NCBI RefSeq assembly: GCF_003111645.1
Contig: NZ_CP022187.1
Span: forward strand, 372,001 to 436,000
Source of the DNA: Parazoarcus communis
Lineage (GTDB): Bacteria > Pseudomonadota > Gammaproteobacteria > Burkholderiales > Rhodocyclaceae
Length of the DNA: 64,000 nucleotides
Direction: 5' to 3'
Of the stretch, positions 19,247 through 28,389 are shown in pieces. How positions within the stretch are numbered: position 1 is the first letter of the stretch; each line of letters starts with the position of its first letter. The position numbers were made by a program, and so were the translations under genes. Below the pieces are notes generated by a model, which was not told where the DNA came from, made no database searches, and was given only the letters and a program-made list of their open reading frames with translations.

Positions 19247-19969
19247 ATGAACGTTTTGCTTCGAAAGGCAGCCCTCGTGCTGGGCCTGCCTCTGTTTGTG
19301 CTGTCTTCAAATGCGTCGGCGGGCTCGTCGGACGCACTTCTCGAGGCGCAGCTTTCCGCTGCTGCGCCAAATCTTGCACCCAAGGTGCTCAAACTTGCCT
19401 TGTCCGCCATGCAGTGCGCGACGGCGTCAGGGGTTGAATCGTCGAGTCGTCTGGCGGTAATCGACTACTCGCTGTCTGCCAACGTGCCGCGCATGTGGGT
19501 GTTCGATCTCGACAAGCGGCAGGTGCTGCACGAGGAACTGGTCGCACACGGTCGCAACTCCGGTGATGAGCTCGCCACCAGCTTCTCCAATCGCGTCGGC
19601 AGCAACCAGAGCAGTATCGGCCTGTTTCGCACTGGCGAAACCTACGACGGTCGCAACGGCTACTCCCTGCGCATGCAGGGACTCGAGCCCGGTGTGAACG
19701 ACAACGCTTACGAGCGTGCGATCGTGATCCACGGGGCCTCGTATGTCGATCCGAACTTCATCGAGGAAAACGGCCGCCTTGGTCGCAGCCAGGGCTGTCC
19801 TGCCGTGGCGGACGGCGTTGCCCGCAGGGTGATAGACCATCTGAAGGAAGGGCAGTTCGTTTTCTCCTACTACCCTGACCGCAAGTGGCTGGCCTCATCG
19901 CGCTACCTGCGTTGCAACGAGTCTGCCGTGGCGGCCGCCCGCGCGACGATGCAGGATCTGGGTAGCTGA
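19247..19969 (+). CDS. Murein L,D-transpeptidase catalytic-domain protein (YkuD_2 type)
   Basis: 240 residues, signal peptide MNVLLRKAALVLGLPLFVLS then SNASA, cleavage near residue 25. The catalytic motif is IHGASYVDPN...GRLGRSQGCPAV with the nucleophilic Cys after SQG, and SYYPD near the C-terminus, as in the YkuD_2 family. This family differs from the neighbouring YcbB-like protein and lacks a peptidoglycan-binding domain. Alternative upstream in-frame starts extend into the divergent promoter region and lack a signal peptide. A terminator follows 27 bases after the stop. Confidence 0.88.
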   Translation: MNVLLRKAALVLGLPLFVLSSNASAGSSDALLEAQLSAAAPNLAPKVLKLALSAMQCATASGVESSSRLAVIDYSLSANVPRMWVFDLDKRQVLHEELVAHGRNSGDELATSFSNRVGSNQSSIGLFRTGETYDGRNGYSLRMQGLEPGVNDNAYERAIVIHGASYVDPNFIEENGRLGRSQGCPAVADGVARRVIDHLKEGQFVFSYYPDRKWLASSRYLRCNESAVAAARATMQDLGS

Positions 19970-19996
19970 GCGCGGGCTTGACTCCGCTCGATCATG

Positions 19997-20023
19997 AAAC
20001 GGCGCCGCGTGCGCCGTTTTTTT
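19997..20023 (+). terminator. Terminator of the YkuD_2 gene
   Basis: AAACGGCGC / GCGCCGTTT stem with CGCGT loop and a seven-T tract. Confidence 0.85.
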
Positions 20024-20170
20024 CTGGCGACGGCTTCGCGCGCCGGATGTGCTGGCTGTCGCCTTGGCGCTGCGCGCAGGCGGGCCGATATCCATCGCCG
20101 CATTCCTTGCCGTTTGCATGATCGCCGTCTATGTTCCCGGTAACCAATGCCTTGCACAGAGGGGACAGGA

Positions 20171-21727
20171 ATGGCGGTTGAGAGAAGGTGGCGGCTACGG
20201 ACAGGGATCGTGGCGATGCTGGCGGCAAGTTCGCTGGTGGTGCTGGCGCCCGCCATGGCAGAGGATCTGCCCGCATACGTGCTCGACTTGCCGCAAACGA
20301 CGGTGTCCGGCATTTCTTCGGGCGCCTTCATGGCGGTGCAGTTCGGTACCGCGCATGCGGCCACCATCAGCGGGGTTGCTGCCACAGCGGGCGGTCCGTA
20401 CTTTTGCGCCGGACGCGATTCATGGGCAGGCAGCGGGGTGGGCAAGGTGATGGCGCGTTGCATGCAGGGCGACCCGTCCTACCCGGCGCAGCCGATTACC
20501 GATATCAACCTGAGTGACATGCATGCCGCTGCCCGCGCATGGTCTGCCCGTGGCCTGAACGACGACGTGAGCAATCTGCAGCGTCAGCGGGTGTGGATCT
20601 TTCACGGTTACAACGACGGCATCGTCAAGCGTCCTGTCAGCGATGCCTTGCACACCTGGTACGCAGGTCTTGTTCCAGAAACCCAGATCTTCTACAAGAA
20701 CGAACTGCGTGCGGCGCATGCGCAGGTCTCGGCGAGCTGTGCGGACGTCAGTGGCGCGGCGTGCAATCCGTGTGCGACGACGGGCGGGATATTCATCAAC
20801 AGCTGCCCCGACGGCGATGCCGGGGCGCCCACTTACGACGCCGCAGGCGCTGCGCTGCAGCTGTTCTACGGGCCACTGGCACGCAGCGCATCTGCCAGTC
20901 TCAAGGGGCAGGTACGCGAGTTCGACCAGCGCCCCTTCATCCAGCGTGGTGGCCAGCCGCTGAACCCGATCCGGGCGTCGATGGCGGACACGGGCTATCT
21001 GTATGTGCCGGCCGAATGCGCTGCTGGTGAAGCCTGCCGCTTGCATGTGGCTTTCCACGGTTGCGAGCAGCAGGCCGGACTGATCGGGAAAGACTTTGTG
21101 ACCCGCGCTGGCTTCAACGAATGGGCCGATGCCAACCGTATCGTCGTGCTCTATCCGCAGACCGCCGCCACCAGCGCGGTACCGATTACGCCCTTCAATC
21201 CGAAGGGGTGCTGGGACTGGTGGGGTTACACCGATTTCGGCTACGACATGCCCGGCCACTATGCGACCCGCGACGGGGTGCAGATTTCCGCGATCTGGCG
21301 CATGGTGGAAAAGCTCGCCAGCGGTGGCGCAGGACGCGTTGCGCCCGTCGCGACGCAGATGCCCGACTTGAGGGTGGTCGACCGTTCTGCGGATCAGGTT
21401 GCGCTGGCATGGACGCCGGTTGCCGGTGCTGCCGGCTACCGGATCTATCGTGGGGAAGGCGCGGACGCGGGCGTCGGCAGCGTCATGCATGCGGTGACGG
21501 CGGTGACGCTCGATGGACCGTCCTGGGTGGATCGCGGGCTGCAGCCGCAGACCACGTATCGTTATCTCGTGCGTGCGGTCGATGCCAGCGGCACCGAGGG
21601 GCTGTCTTCCGCGCAGCTCATGGTCAGCACCGGCGCGACGCCACCTGCCTGCGATCCGTATTTTTCGCTGGCGAAGGATCGTGTGGTGGGGCGCAACAAC
21701 AGGCCGACGAGTGCGGTTTGCCCGTGA
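20171..21727 (+). CDS. Extracellular PHA depolymerase (type 2 catalytic domain) with fibronectin III module
   Basis: Hydrolyses short-chain-length polyhydroxyalkanoate outside the cytoplasm. About 518 residues: signal peptide MAVERRWRLRTGIVAML then AASSLVVLAPAMA, an alpha/beta-hydrolase catalytic domain beginning LPAYVLDLPQTTVSGISSGAF (lipase-box serine in GISSGA), the oxyanion segment CRLHVAFHGCEQQ, and the WDWWGY stretch. The C-terminus carries a fibronectin type III-like module (DQVALAWTPVAGAAGYRIYRG to TYRYLVRAVDASGTEG). No separate PHA substrate-binding domain is obvious after it. Start at 20171 has AGGGGACAGGA upstream; ATG at 20147 is an alternative. Confidence 0.88.
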   Translation: MAVERRWRLRTGIVAMLAASSLVVLAPAMAEDLPAYVLDLPQTTVSGISSGAFMAVQFGTAHAATISGVAATAGGPYFCAGRDSWAGSGVGKVMARCMQGDPSYPAQPITDINLSDMHAAARAWSARGLNDDVSNLQRQRVWIFHGYNDGIVKRPVSDALHTWYAGLVPETQIFYKNELRAAHAQVSASCADVSGAACNPCATTGGIFINSCPDGDAGAPTYDAAGAALQLFYGPLARSASASLKGQVREFDQRPFIQRGGQPLNPIRASMADTGYLYVPAECAAGEACRLHVAFHGCEQQAGLIGKDFVTRAGFNEWADANRIVVLYPQTAATSAVPITPFNPKGCWDWWGYTDFGYDMPGHYATRDGVQISAIWRMVEKLASGGAGRVAPVATQMPDLRVVDRSADQVALAWTPVAGAAGYRIYRGEGADAGVGSVMHAVTAVTLDGPSWVDRGLQPQTTYRYLVRAVDASGTEGLSSAQLMVSTGATPPACDPYFSLAKDRVVGRNNRPTSAVCP

Positions 21728-21735
21728 TCAACTGA

Positions 21736-21765
21736 GACGGCCCCGCGATATTTCGCGGGGCCGTC
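21736..21765. terminator. Bidirectional hairpin between the PHA depolymerase and malate synthase genes
   Basis: 13-bp perfect stem GACGGCCCCGCGA / TCGCGGGGCCGTC with TATT loop between convergent genes. It has no strong T-tract on either side. Confidence 0.6.
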
Positions 21766-21800
21766 CTCACTTCAAGGCACTCACTTGAGGGCTGAGCCGA

Positions 21801-23399
21801 TCAGTCCATTGCCTCGTACAGCGGCAGGGTCAGGAACTCGGGGAAGTCGGGCGTGAGGCTCATCTTCTCGAAGATGCCTGCGGCCTGATCGTAGGTCGCG
21901 GTCTGTTCGCCCTGCGCCGACACCGTGGCCTTCACCTTGGCCAGCTCTTCCGGAATCATGCTGCGGATCAGCTCGGCCGTCACTTCACGGCCATCGTCCA
22001 TGCGTCCCTTGGGCGACACCACCCACTGCCAGATCTGCGAGCGTGCGATCTCGGCGGTAGCCGCGTCCTCCATCAGGTTGTGGATGGGCACGCAGCCGTT
22101 GCCGGCCAGCCAGCTGCCGAGATAGTGGATGCCGACGTTGATGTTGTTGCGCACGCCAGCCTCGGTGATCGGCTGCTCGGGCTGGAAGTCGAGCCAGTCG
22201 CTGGGGCCGTAGTTGCCGCCGACCTGCTTGTCCCACTGGTTGGGGCGGTCGCCCAGCACCTTGGTGAAGGCTTCCATCGCGATCGGCACCAGGCCCGGAT
22301 GTGCCACCCAGCCGCCGTCATAGCCGTCGTTGGCGTCGCGATTCTTGTCGTGACGGATGCCAGCCATGGCTTTTTCGTTGGCTTCCGGATCGCTCTTGAT
22401 CGGGATCAGCGCGCTCATGCCGCCGATGGCCGGGGCGCCGCGCTTGTGGCAGGCCTGCACCAGGGCGAGCGCATAGCTGCGCATGAAGGGCACTTCCATG
22501 TTGATCGTGGCGCGGTTGGCGAGGCAGAAGTCGGTGTTCTTCTTGAACTTCTTGATGCACGAGAAGATGTAGTCCCAGCGCCCGGCGTTGAGGCCGGCGG
22601 AGTGTTCGCGCAGTTCGTACAGGATCTCTTCCATCTCGAAGGTGGCGAGAATGGTTTCGAGCAGCACGGTGGCCTTGATCGTGCCGCGCGGCAGGCCGAT
22701 CTCGTCCTGCGCCATGCAGAAGATGTCGTTCCACAGACGGGCTTCGAGGTGGCTCTCGAGCTTGGGCAGGTAGAAGAAGGGGCCGAAGCCGCGCGACAGT
22801 TGCTCGCGGGCGTTGTGGAAGAAGAACAGGGCGAAGTCGAACAGGCCGCCGGACACGCGCTCGCCATCGACCAGCACATGCTTTTCGTCCAGATGCCAGC
22901 CGCGCGGGCGCACCTGCATGGTGGCGATCTTGTCGTTGAGGCGGTACTCCTTGCCGGCTTCATTGGTGTAGCTGATCTTGCGGCGCACCGCGTCGAACAG
23001 GTTGACCTGACCCTGGATCTGGTTGGACCAGTTGGGGCTGTTCGAGTCTTCGAAGTCGGTCATGTAGGAGTCAGCGCCCGAGTTGAAGGCGTTGATGATC
23101 ATCTTGCGCTCGACCGGACCGGTGATCTCCACCCGGCGGCATTCCAGCGCCTTCGGCAGCGGGGCAACCTGCCAGTCGCCATCGCGGATGTGCTGCGTTT
23201 CGGGGAGGAAGTCGGGCATCTCGCCGGCGTCGATGCGGGCCTGGCGGTCGATACGTGCCTGCAGCAGTTCGCGGCGGCGGGGCTCGAAGGCACGATGCAG
23301 CTTGGCGACGAAGGCGAGGGCTTCGGGGGTGAGGATTTCGTCGAAACGGGCTTCGATCGGGGCGTTGATCTGCATGCCCTGGGGCAGGTTGAGGCTCAT
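21801..23399 (-). CDS. aceB: Malate synthase A
   Basis: Condenses glyoxylate with acetyl-CoA to malate. 532 residues, the usual length of malate synthase A. Signatures: NAFNSGADSYMTDFEDSNSPNW near 100, MEVPFMRSYALALVQACHKRGAPAIGGMSALIP, the SAGLNAGRWDYIFS motif, and the C-terminal EDAATAEIARSQIWQWV with catalytic acid. GGATTCCACATG gives a good ribosome-binding site. Isocitrate lyase is not in the window; with the allantoin and glycerate genes nearby its likely job includes assimilating purine-derived glyoxylate. Confidence 0.96.
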   Translation of the reverse strand: MSLNLPQGMQINAPIEARFDEILTPEALAFVAKLHRAFEPRRRELLQARIDRQARIDAGEMPDFLPETQHIRDGDWQVAPLPKALECRRVEITGPVERKMIINAFNSGADSYMTDFEDSNSPNWSNQIQGQVNLFDAVRRKISYTNEAGKEYRLNDKIATMQVRPRGWHLDEKHVLVDGERVSGGLFDFALFFFHNAREQLSRGFGPFFYLPKLESHLEARLWNDIFCMAQDEIGLPRGTIKATVLLETILATFEMEEILYELREHSAGLNAGRWDYIFSCIKKFKKNTDFCLANRATINMEVPFMRSYALALVQACHKRGAPAIGGMSALIPIKSDPEANEKAMAGIRHDKNRDANDGYDGGWVAHPGLVPIAMEAFTKVLGDRPNQWDKQVGGNYGPSDWLDFQPEQPITEAGVRNNINVGIHYLGSWLAGNGCVPIHNLMEDAATAEIARSQIWQWVVSPKGRMDDGREVTAELIRSMIPEELAKVKATVSAQGEQTATYDQAAGIFEKMSLTPDFPEFLTLPLYEAMD

Positions 23400-23441
23400 G
23401 TGGAATCCTTCAGTTAAGTGAGCAGAAATCGGTAAAGGGTT

Positions 23442-24215
23442 TCAGGCGGTTTTGCCGAAGTAGTAAATGGTCAGCACGGCGCCGATCAGGATGACGAAGC
23501 TGCGGATCAGGGCGGCAGGCAGTTGCCGAGCCACACGGGCGCCGAGGTATCCGCCCAGCGTGCCGGTGACCAGCATCACCACGGTGTGCGGCCAGGACAC
23601 CGCGCCGGCGATGGTGAAGGTGGCGACGGCCACGCTGTAGATCACCGTGGAGAGCCAGTTCTTCAGCGCGTTGATCTCATGCATGTCTTCAAAGCCCTGG
23701 ATTGCAAGCGCTGCAATCATCAGGATGCCCATGCCCGCACCGAAGAACCCGCCATAGATCGACACGGCCAGCTGGAACACAAAGCCGCCACGGCCGATGC
23801 GGTGTGTGTTGCCCGCAGTCGGCAGCGGGCGAAACCGTTTCAGTGCGCTGGAAATCTGCCGGCTGAAGGCGAACAGCAGGGTGGCGAGCAGCAGCAGCCA
23901 CGGAATCAGCCGTGCGAAGGCTGCGTTGGAGGTGGCGAGCAGGAGCAGGCCACCGACGATTCCGCCGGCGAAGGCCACCACGGTCAGCATCGGCAGGCAG
24001 CGGGAGAAACGTGCCAGCTCCCGTCGAAAAGCCCACGCACTCGCGAGGCTGGCCGGCCACAGCGAAACCGAGTTGCTTGCATTCGCGACAACTGGCGGCA
24101 CGCCGATGGCGAGCAGGGCCGGAAAGGAGAAGAAGGTCCCGCCACCGGCAACGGAGTTCACCGCGCCCGCAGCGAGTGCGGCGAAGGCAATGATTGCGAT
24201 ATCGGTGAGTTCCAT
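23442..24215 (-). CDS. TauE/SafE family permease (TSUP)
   Basis: 257 residues with about eight hydrophobic segments. The N-terminal AALAAGAVNSVAGGGTFFSFPALLAIGVPPVVANASNSV and the second-half repeat GFVFQLAVSIYGGFFGAGMGILMI are TSUP family hallmarks. Members export or import small anions such as sulfite, sulfonates or organic acids; the substrate cannot be told from sequence. It follows a LysR gene in divergent orientation and precedes aceB by 42 bp, so co-transcription with aceB is plausible. Confidence 0.85.
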   Translation of the reverse strand: MELTDIAIIAFAALAAGAVNSVAGGGTFFSFPALLAIGVPPVVANASNSVSLWPASLASAWAFRRELARFSRCLPMLTVVAFAGGIVGGLLLLATSNAAFARLIPWLLLLATLLFAFSRQISSALKRFRPLPTAGNTHRIGRGGFVFQLAVSIYGGFFGAGMGILMIAALAIQGFEDMHEINALKNWLSTVIYSVAVATFTIAGAVSWPHTVVMLVTGTLGGYLGARVARQLPAALIRSFVILIGAVLTIYYFGKTA

Positions 24216-24401
24216 TGCTGTCCTGTGAAACGGCTTGCTGCAGGGTGTGTGGTGCGCTGGCTGCTCCGGGGGAGGGGTGCCCCCGGGGCGCAGCGTCCTG
24301 GATCGGGTTTGTCTCCTCCCCGAATGAGCTGCAGTCTATGGAACTCTTATATAAAACTGAATAAGCGGTATGATCACTTTATCTTTTACTAAAAGTATCA
24401 A

Positions 24402-25328
24402 ATGGACCAGCTCAAGCAGATTGAAAGCTTCGTAAGTGTCTCGAGTCGAGGCAGCCTTTCGGCTGCTGCGCGCGCCGAGGGTGTGACCCCCGCGGTGATC
24501 GGACGCCGGCTTGATGCGCTGGAGCAGCGTCTCGGCGTCAAGCTGCTGGTGCGCACCACGCGCAGCATCACGCTCACCTTCGAAGGCAGTGCCTTTCTCG
24601 AAGACTGCCAGCGCATCCTCAATGACCTCTCCAACGCCGAAGCCTCGGTCAGTCTGGGTGGGGTGAAGCCGAGCGGACATCTGCGCATCTCGGCGCCAGC
24701 GGGTTTCGGGCGTCGCCATGTGGCACCGCTGGTGCGCAACTATCTGCACGACAATCCGGACGTAAGCTGCACGCTGGACCTGACCGACCGCCTGGTCGAC
24801 CTCGTCAATGAAGGCATCGACTGTGCGATCCGCATCGGTGAGCTGGCCGATTCCAGTCTGGTGTCGGTGCGGCTGGCAGAGAACCGCCGGGTGGTGGTCG
24901 CCAGCCCGGACTATCTGGTCCGGCACGGTGTTCCGGCTTCACCTGACGATCTGGACAATCACGTCTGCCTGTCGCTGGGGCAGCAGCGCGGGTGGCTGTT
25001 CTCCGACGGCAGCGGGAACACCACGATGATGAAGGTCGACGGTCGTCTGGACTGCAACGACGGCGCCGTGCTTCACGAGTGGGCGCTGGCGGGCGAGGGT
25101 CTTGCGTGGCGCTCGCTATGGGAAGTGGCGGCAGATCTGCGTGCTGGCAGGCTGGTGTCGGTGCTGGACGACTTTGCCGCGCCTGCCAATGGGGTGTACG
25201 CCGTGTTTCCGCACCGCCGTAATCTGGCGCTGCGGGTGCGGGCTTTTATCGATTATCTGAAGGCGTGCTACGGCAGCGCCGGCTACTGGCTGGGCGCAGG
25301 CACGGGGGACGTCACGATGACCTGGTAA
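24402..25328 (+). CDS. LysR-family transcriptional regulator
   Basis: 308 residues. N-terminal winged helix MDQLKQIESFVSVSSRGSLSAAARAEGVTPAVIGRRLDALEQRLGVKLLVRTTRSITLT and a periplasmic-binding-protein-like effector domain (about 92-300). It diverges from the TauE-type permease gene across 186 bp that includes a distinctly AT-rich stretch (24340-24400) suited to a LysR promoter. Likely regulates the permease and perhaps aceB; effector unknown. Confidence 0.9.
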   Translation: MDQLKQIESFVSVSSRGSLSAAARAEGVTPAVIGRRLDALEQRLGVKLLVRTTRSITLTFEGSAFLEDCQRILNDLSNAEASVSLGGVKPSGHLRISAPAGFGRRHVAPLVRNYLHDNPDVSCTLDLTDRLVDLVNEGIDCAIRIGELADSSLVSVRLAENRRVVVASPDYLVRHGVPASPDDLDNHVCLSLGQQRGWLFSDGSGNTTMMKVDGRLDCNDGAVLHEWALAGEGLAWRSLWEVAADLRAGRLVSVLDDFAAPANGVYAVFPHRRNLALRVRAFIDYLKACYGSAGYWLGAGTGDVTMTW

Positions 25329-25366
25329 GGTCAGGCCGGGCGCCAGACTCGGCGCGCAGCCTCCGC

Positions 25367-25762
25367 TCAGAGTGCTGCGACACCCGCGCGCGCGACGATC
25401 GCATCTTCGCCTGCCTTCACGCCGGACACGCCGACAGCGCCGATCACCGTGCCATCGACAATGATCGGCTCGCCGCCTTCGAGCGGCACGACTGGCAGTC
25501 GCAGTGCAGCGTAGCGCCCGTTATTCACCATGTCCTCATAAACCTTGCTGGGCTTGCCGGTAAGCACGCAGGTGCGGGCCTTGTCCGGTGCGATCGTCGT
25601 GCTCATCAGCGGGGCGCCGTCCATGCGTTGCAGCCACAGCGGGTGTCCGCCGGCATCGCAGATCGCGATGGTCACGGCCCAGCTTTTTGCGACGGCCTCG
25701 GCCTCGGCCGCAGCGGCAATGCGCTTTACGTCTTCAAGTGTGAGTTGTTGAATTGTTCTCAT
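25367..25762 (-). CDS. GlcG/HbpS family heme-degrading-domain protein
   Basis: 131 residues of the GlcG/HbpS family: LTLEDVKRIAAAAEAEAVAKSW, then VTIAICDAGGHPLWLQRMDGAPLMSTTIAPDKARTC, GEPIIVDGTVIGAVGVSGVKAGEDAIVARAG. The family accompanies glycolate and glyoxylate genes but has no firmly assigned catalytic role. It is the last gene of the hyi-DUF3830-glycerate kinase string, 34 bp after the kinase gene, supporting a link to C2/C3 acid metabolism. Confidence 0.85.
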   Translation of the reverse strand: MRTIQQLTLEDVKRIAAAAEAEAVAKSWAVTIAICDAGGHPLWLQRMDGAPLMSTTIAPDKARTCVLTGKPSKVYEDMVNNGRYAALRLPVVPLEGGEPIIVDGTVIGAVGVSGVKAGEDAIVARAGVAAL

Positions 25763-25796
25763 GGTCTCGTCCTCTGTTTGGGTGTTGTTGGGCGCG

Positions 25797-27059
25797 TCAG
25801 GTGATCAGGATGGCGCGGAAGTCATTCACGTTGGTGAGTGTGGGGCCGGTGACGAGTGCATCGCCAAGCGCCTCGAAGAAACCGTGGCCGTCGTTGTTGT
25901 CGAGGCTGTCGCGCGGACGGATGCCTTTCTCCCACGCCCGGGCGAGGGTGTCGGGGCCGATGAAGGCGCCGGCAACTTCTTCCTGCCCATCGACACCGTC
26001 GGTGTCGCCCGCCACTGCGTCGATACCGGGTGCCGCATCGAGCGCAATCGCCAGCGCCAGCAGAAACTCGACGTTGCGCCCGCCACGGCCGTTACCGCGC
26101 ACGGTGACGGTGGTTTCGCCGCCGGAGAGCAGCACGCAGGGCGGCGGTACGGGCTGGCCGTGGGTGCGCACCTGCAGCGCGACTCCGGCCAGCACCTTGC
26201 CCACGTCCCGCGCTTCGCCTTCAAGACGGTCGCCGAGCAGCACAGGGGTGATGCCGGCCGCGCGTGCCACGTCAGCTGCCGCCTCGAGCGCCTGTTGCGG
26301 CGTCGCGATCAGGTGCGTACTGACACTGGCCAGGCGTTCATCCGCGGGTTTGATGGTCTCGCCCGCGCCGGTTTCGAGCAGGGCTCGCGCCGCATCCGGC
26401 AGTTCGATGCCATAGCGCCGCACGATTTCAAGCGCATCCGCGCAGCTGCTCGAGTCGGCCACGGTCGGGCCGGACGCGATGTCCATCGGGTTGTCGCCCG
26501 GCACATCCGAGATCAGCAGATTCACCACGCGTGCAGGGTGGCAGGCTGCCGCAAGTCTGCCGCCCTTGATGGCGGAGAGGTGGCGTCGCACGCAGTTCAT
26601 CTCGGTGATGCTTGCGCCCGATCTGAGCAAGGCGCGACTGATGGCCTGCTTGTCCTCGAGCGTGACGCCTGCGCCGGGCAAGGGGAGCAGGGCCGAGCCG
26701 CCACCCGAGATCAGGCAGATCACCAGGTCGTCGGCACTCAGCCCATCCACCATGGCGAGCATGCGGCTGGCGGCCTCGCGACCGGCGGCATCCGGCACCG
26801 GATGCGCGGCTTCGACGATCTCGATGCGCTCGCAGGGCACGGCATAGCCGTAGCGGGTGACGACCAGCCCTTCGAGTGGACCCGTCCAGTGCTGCTCCAG
26901 TGTGCGTGCCATCGCCGCCGATGCCTTGCCGGCGCCGATGACGAGGGTGCGTCCCTTCGGGGGGGCGGGCAGGTGAGGCGGAATGCAGTGTTCGGGCTGG
27001 GCGGAATTGACGGCGGCGGCAAACATGGCCGCGAGCACTTCACGGGGCGTGGCGTTCAT
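25797..27059 (-). CDS. ttuD: Glycerate 2-kinase / MOFRL family
   Basis: 420 residues, DUF4147 N-terminal Rossmann-like domain (LVIGAGKASAAMARTLEQHW) and C-terminal MOFRL domain (VLLSGGETTVTVRGNGRGGRNVEFLLALA; GDTDGVDGQEEVAGAF). Phosphorylates D-glycerate to 2-phosphoglycerate; older annotations call it hydroxypyruvate reductase TtuD. It fits the end of the glyoxylate-tartronate semialdehyde-glycerate route started by the hyi gene upstream. Twenty-two bases separate it from the DUF3830 gene. Confidence 0.92.
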   Translation of the reverse strand: MNATPREVLAAMFAAAVNSAQPEHCIPPHLPAPPKGRTLVIGAGKASAAMARTLEQHWTGPLEGLVVTRYGYAVPCERIEIVEAAHPVPDAAGREAASRMLAMVDGLSADDLVICLISGGGSALLPLPGAGVTLEDKQAISRALLRSGASITEMNCVRRHLSAIKGGRLAAACHPARVVNLLISDVPGDNPMDIASGPTVADSSSCADALEIVRRYGIELPDAARALLETGAGETIKPADERLASVSTHLIATPQQALEAAADVARAAGITPVLLGDRLEGEARDVGKVLAGVALQVRTHGQPVPPPCVLLSGGETTVTVRGNGRGGRNVEFLLALAIALDAAPGIDAVAGDTDGVDGQEEVAGAFIGPDTLARAWEKGIRPRDSLDNNDGHGFFEALGDALVTGPTLTNVNDFRAILIT

Positions 27060-27081
27060 GCGGGCGGGTCCGGTCGCAGGC

Positions 27082-27504
27082 TCAGCGCTCGCCGAGATCG
27101 GTGAAGGTGATCTCCTGCGCGCCCTTCCACAGCACGGTACGGCCCATCTCCATGAGCAGTTCGTTGCCCTCGATGACGGTCAGGAAGTGGTTGCCGGCCA
27201 GCTGCCCCATCTTGCTGGCGAACTGGCTGCTGCCATAGGCGAACAGGATCTCGGTTTCGGAGAAGCCGCCGGGGTAGAACAGCACATCGCCGCGCGAAGG
27301 GTGGTTGGTGTGGTTCTCGAAGTCGAGTCCGGTGTCGAACTCGCCCATTGGTACCCAGACCGCCTCGCCGCTCCAGCGCGAATGGATGACCTTGCTGGTG
27401 AAAGGCAGCAGCTTGAGGAAGGCTGCGCTGGTGAGCGGCGCTGCGGCCTCTTCGAGGCGGGCGACAAAGTGAAAAGAACCGACATCAATGGCAATGTGAC
27501 GCAT
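27082..27504 (-). CDS. DUF3830 family protein (cyclophilin-like fold)
   Basis: 140 residues. Start MRHIAIDVGSFHFVARLEE; the pattern ARL...PLTSAAFLKLLPFTSKVIHSRWSGEAVWVP...HPSRGDVLFYPGGFSETEILFAYG is that of DUF3830, whose structures resemble cyclophilins. Function unknown. Members recur in operons for hydantoin/allantoin and small organic acid catabolism. Here it lies between hyi and the glycerate kinase gene on one strand. Confidence 0.8.
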   Translation of the reverse strand: MRHIAIDVGSFHFVARLEEAAAPLTSAAFLKLLPFTSKVIHSRWSGEAVWVPMGEFDTGLDFENHTNHPSRGDVLFYPGGFSETEILFAYGSSQFASKMGQLAGNHFLTVIEGNELLMEMGRTVLWKGAQEITFTDLGER

Positions 27505-27609
27505 GAAAATTCCCCGAGTGTTGGATTGGCGAGCCCGCTTTCGGTCGGCTCACCGTGAATCCGCGAGAATACGCGACTGAACGGATTCGCCCATCAGGGC
27601 TTGCCGCAG

Positions 27610-28389
27610 TCAGTCAGCAAGCGCCTTCATCCAGCCCAGCCCTTCGACCGTACCGGCAGCCGGTTTGTATTCGCAGCCGATCCAGCCCTGATAGCCAAGC
27701 TGGTCGATATGCCGGAACAGCCATGCGAAATTGATCTCTCCGCTGCCCGGTTCGTGCCGCCCCGGTGTGTCGGCAAGCTGCATGTGGGCGATCTTCGGGA
27801 GATGACGGGCGATCGTGTTGCCCAGTTCGCCCTCCATGCGCTGCGCGTGATAGATGTCGTACTGCAGGTACAGGTTGTCGGAACCGACCGTTTCGATGAT
27901 GTCTATTGCCTGCGCGGTGCGGCAAAGATGAAAGCCGGGGATGTCCCAGGTATTCACCGGTTCGATCAGCAGGCGGATACCCGCCCGCTTCAGCGCCTCG
28001 GCGGCAAAGCGCAGGTTGTCGACGAAGGTCTGGTGCACCGTCTCGGCGGGCACGCCTGCCGGCGCAATGCCGGCGAGGCAGTTCAGCTGCTGGCAGCGGA
28101 GGGCCTGAGCGTATTCGATTGCGCGACCGACACCGTCCTGAAACTCGCCAACCCGCGCCGGATCGCAGGCAATGCCGCGCTCACCCGCGTCCCAGTCGCC
28201 TGCGGGCAGGTTGTGCAGCACCAGCGGAAGCCCGCTGCGATCCAGTCGCTCCGCGACCGTGTCCTTGTCGAAGGCATACGGAAACTGGAGTTCGATCCCT
28301 TCAAATCCCGCACTGGCAGCAGCCTGGAAGCGGTCGAGAAAATCGTGCTCGTTGAACAGCAGGGTGATGTTGGCGGTGAACCTGGGCAT
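27610..28389 (-). CDS. hyi: Hydroxypyruvate isomerase
   Basis: Interconverts hydroxypyruvate and tartronate semialdehyde. 259 residues, TIM-barrel of the xylose isomerase-like superfamily: MPRFTANITLLFNEHDFLDRF is the classic Hyi N-terminus, followed by FEGIELQFPY, LLIEPVNTWDIPGFHL (metal-binding Glu) and QLADTPGRHEPGSGEINF. The start at 28389 is chosen on that homology; in-frame upstream residues are not family-like. First gene of a four-gene string with DUF3830, glycerate kinase and GlcG genes. Neither gcl nor glxR is adjacent. Confidence 0.92.
   Translation of the reverse strand: MPRFTANITLLFNEHDFLDRFQAAASAGFEGIELQFPYAFDKDTVAERLDRSGLPLVLHNLPAGDWDAGERGIACDPARVGEFQDGVGRAIEYAQALRCQQLNCLAGIAPAGVPAETVHQTFVDNLRFAAEALKRAGIRLLIEPVNTWDIPGFHLCRTAQAIDIIETVGSDNLYLQYDIYHAQRMEGELGNTIARHLPKIAHMQLADTPGRHEPGSGEINFAWLFRHIDQLGYQGWIGCEYKPAAGTVEGLGWMKALAD

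Noticed and set aside
24340..24400. AT-rich patch as a sign of horizontal transfer
   Set aside because: It is a short promoter region between divergent genes whose coding composition matches the rest of the window.
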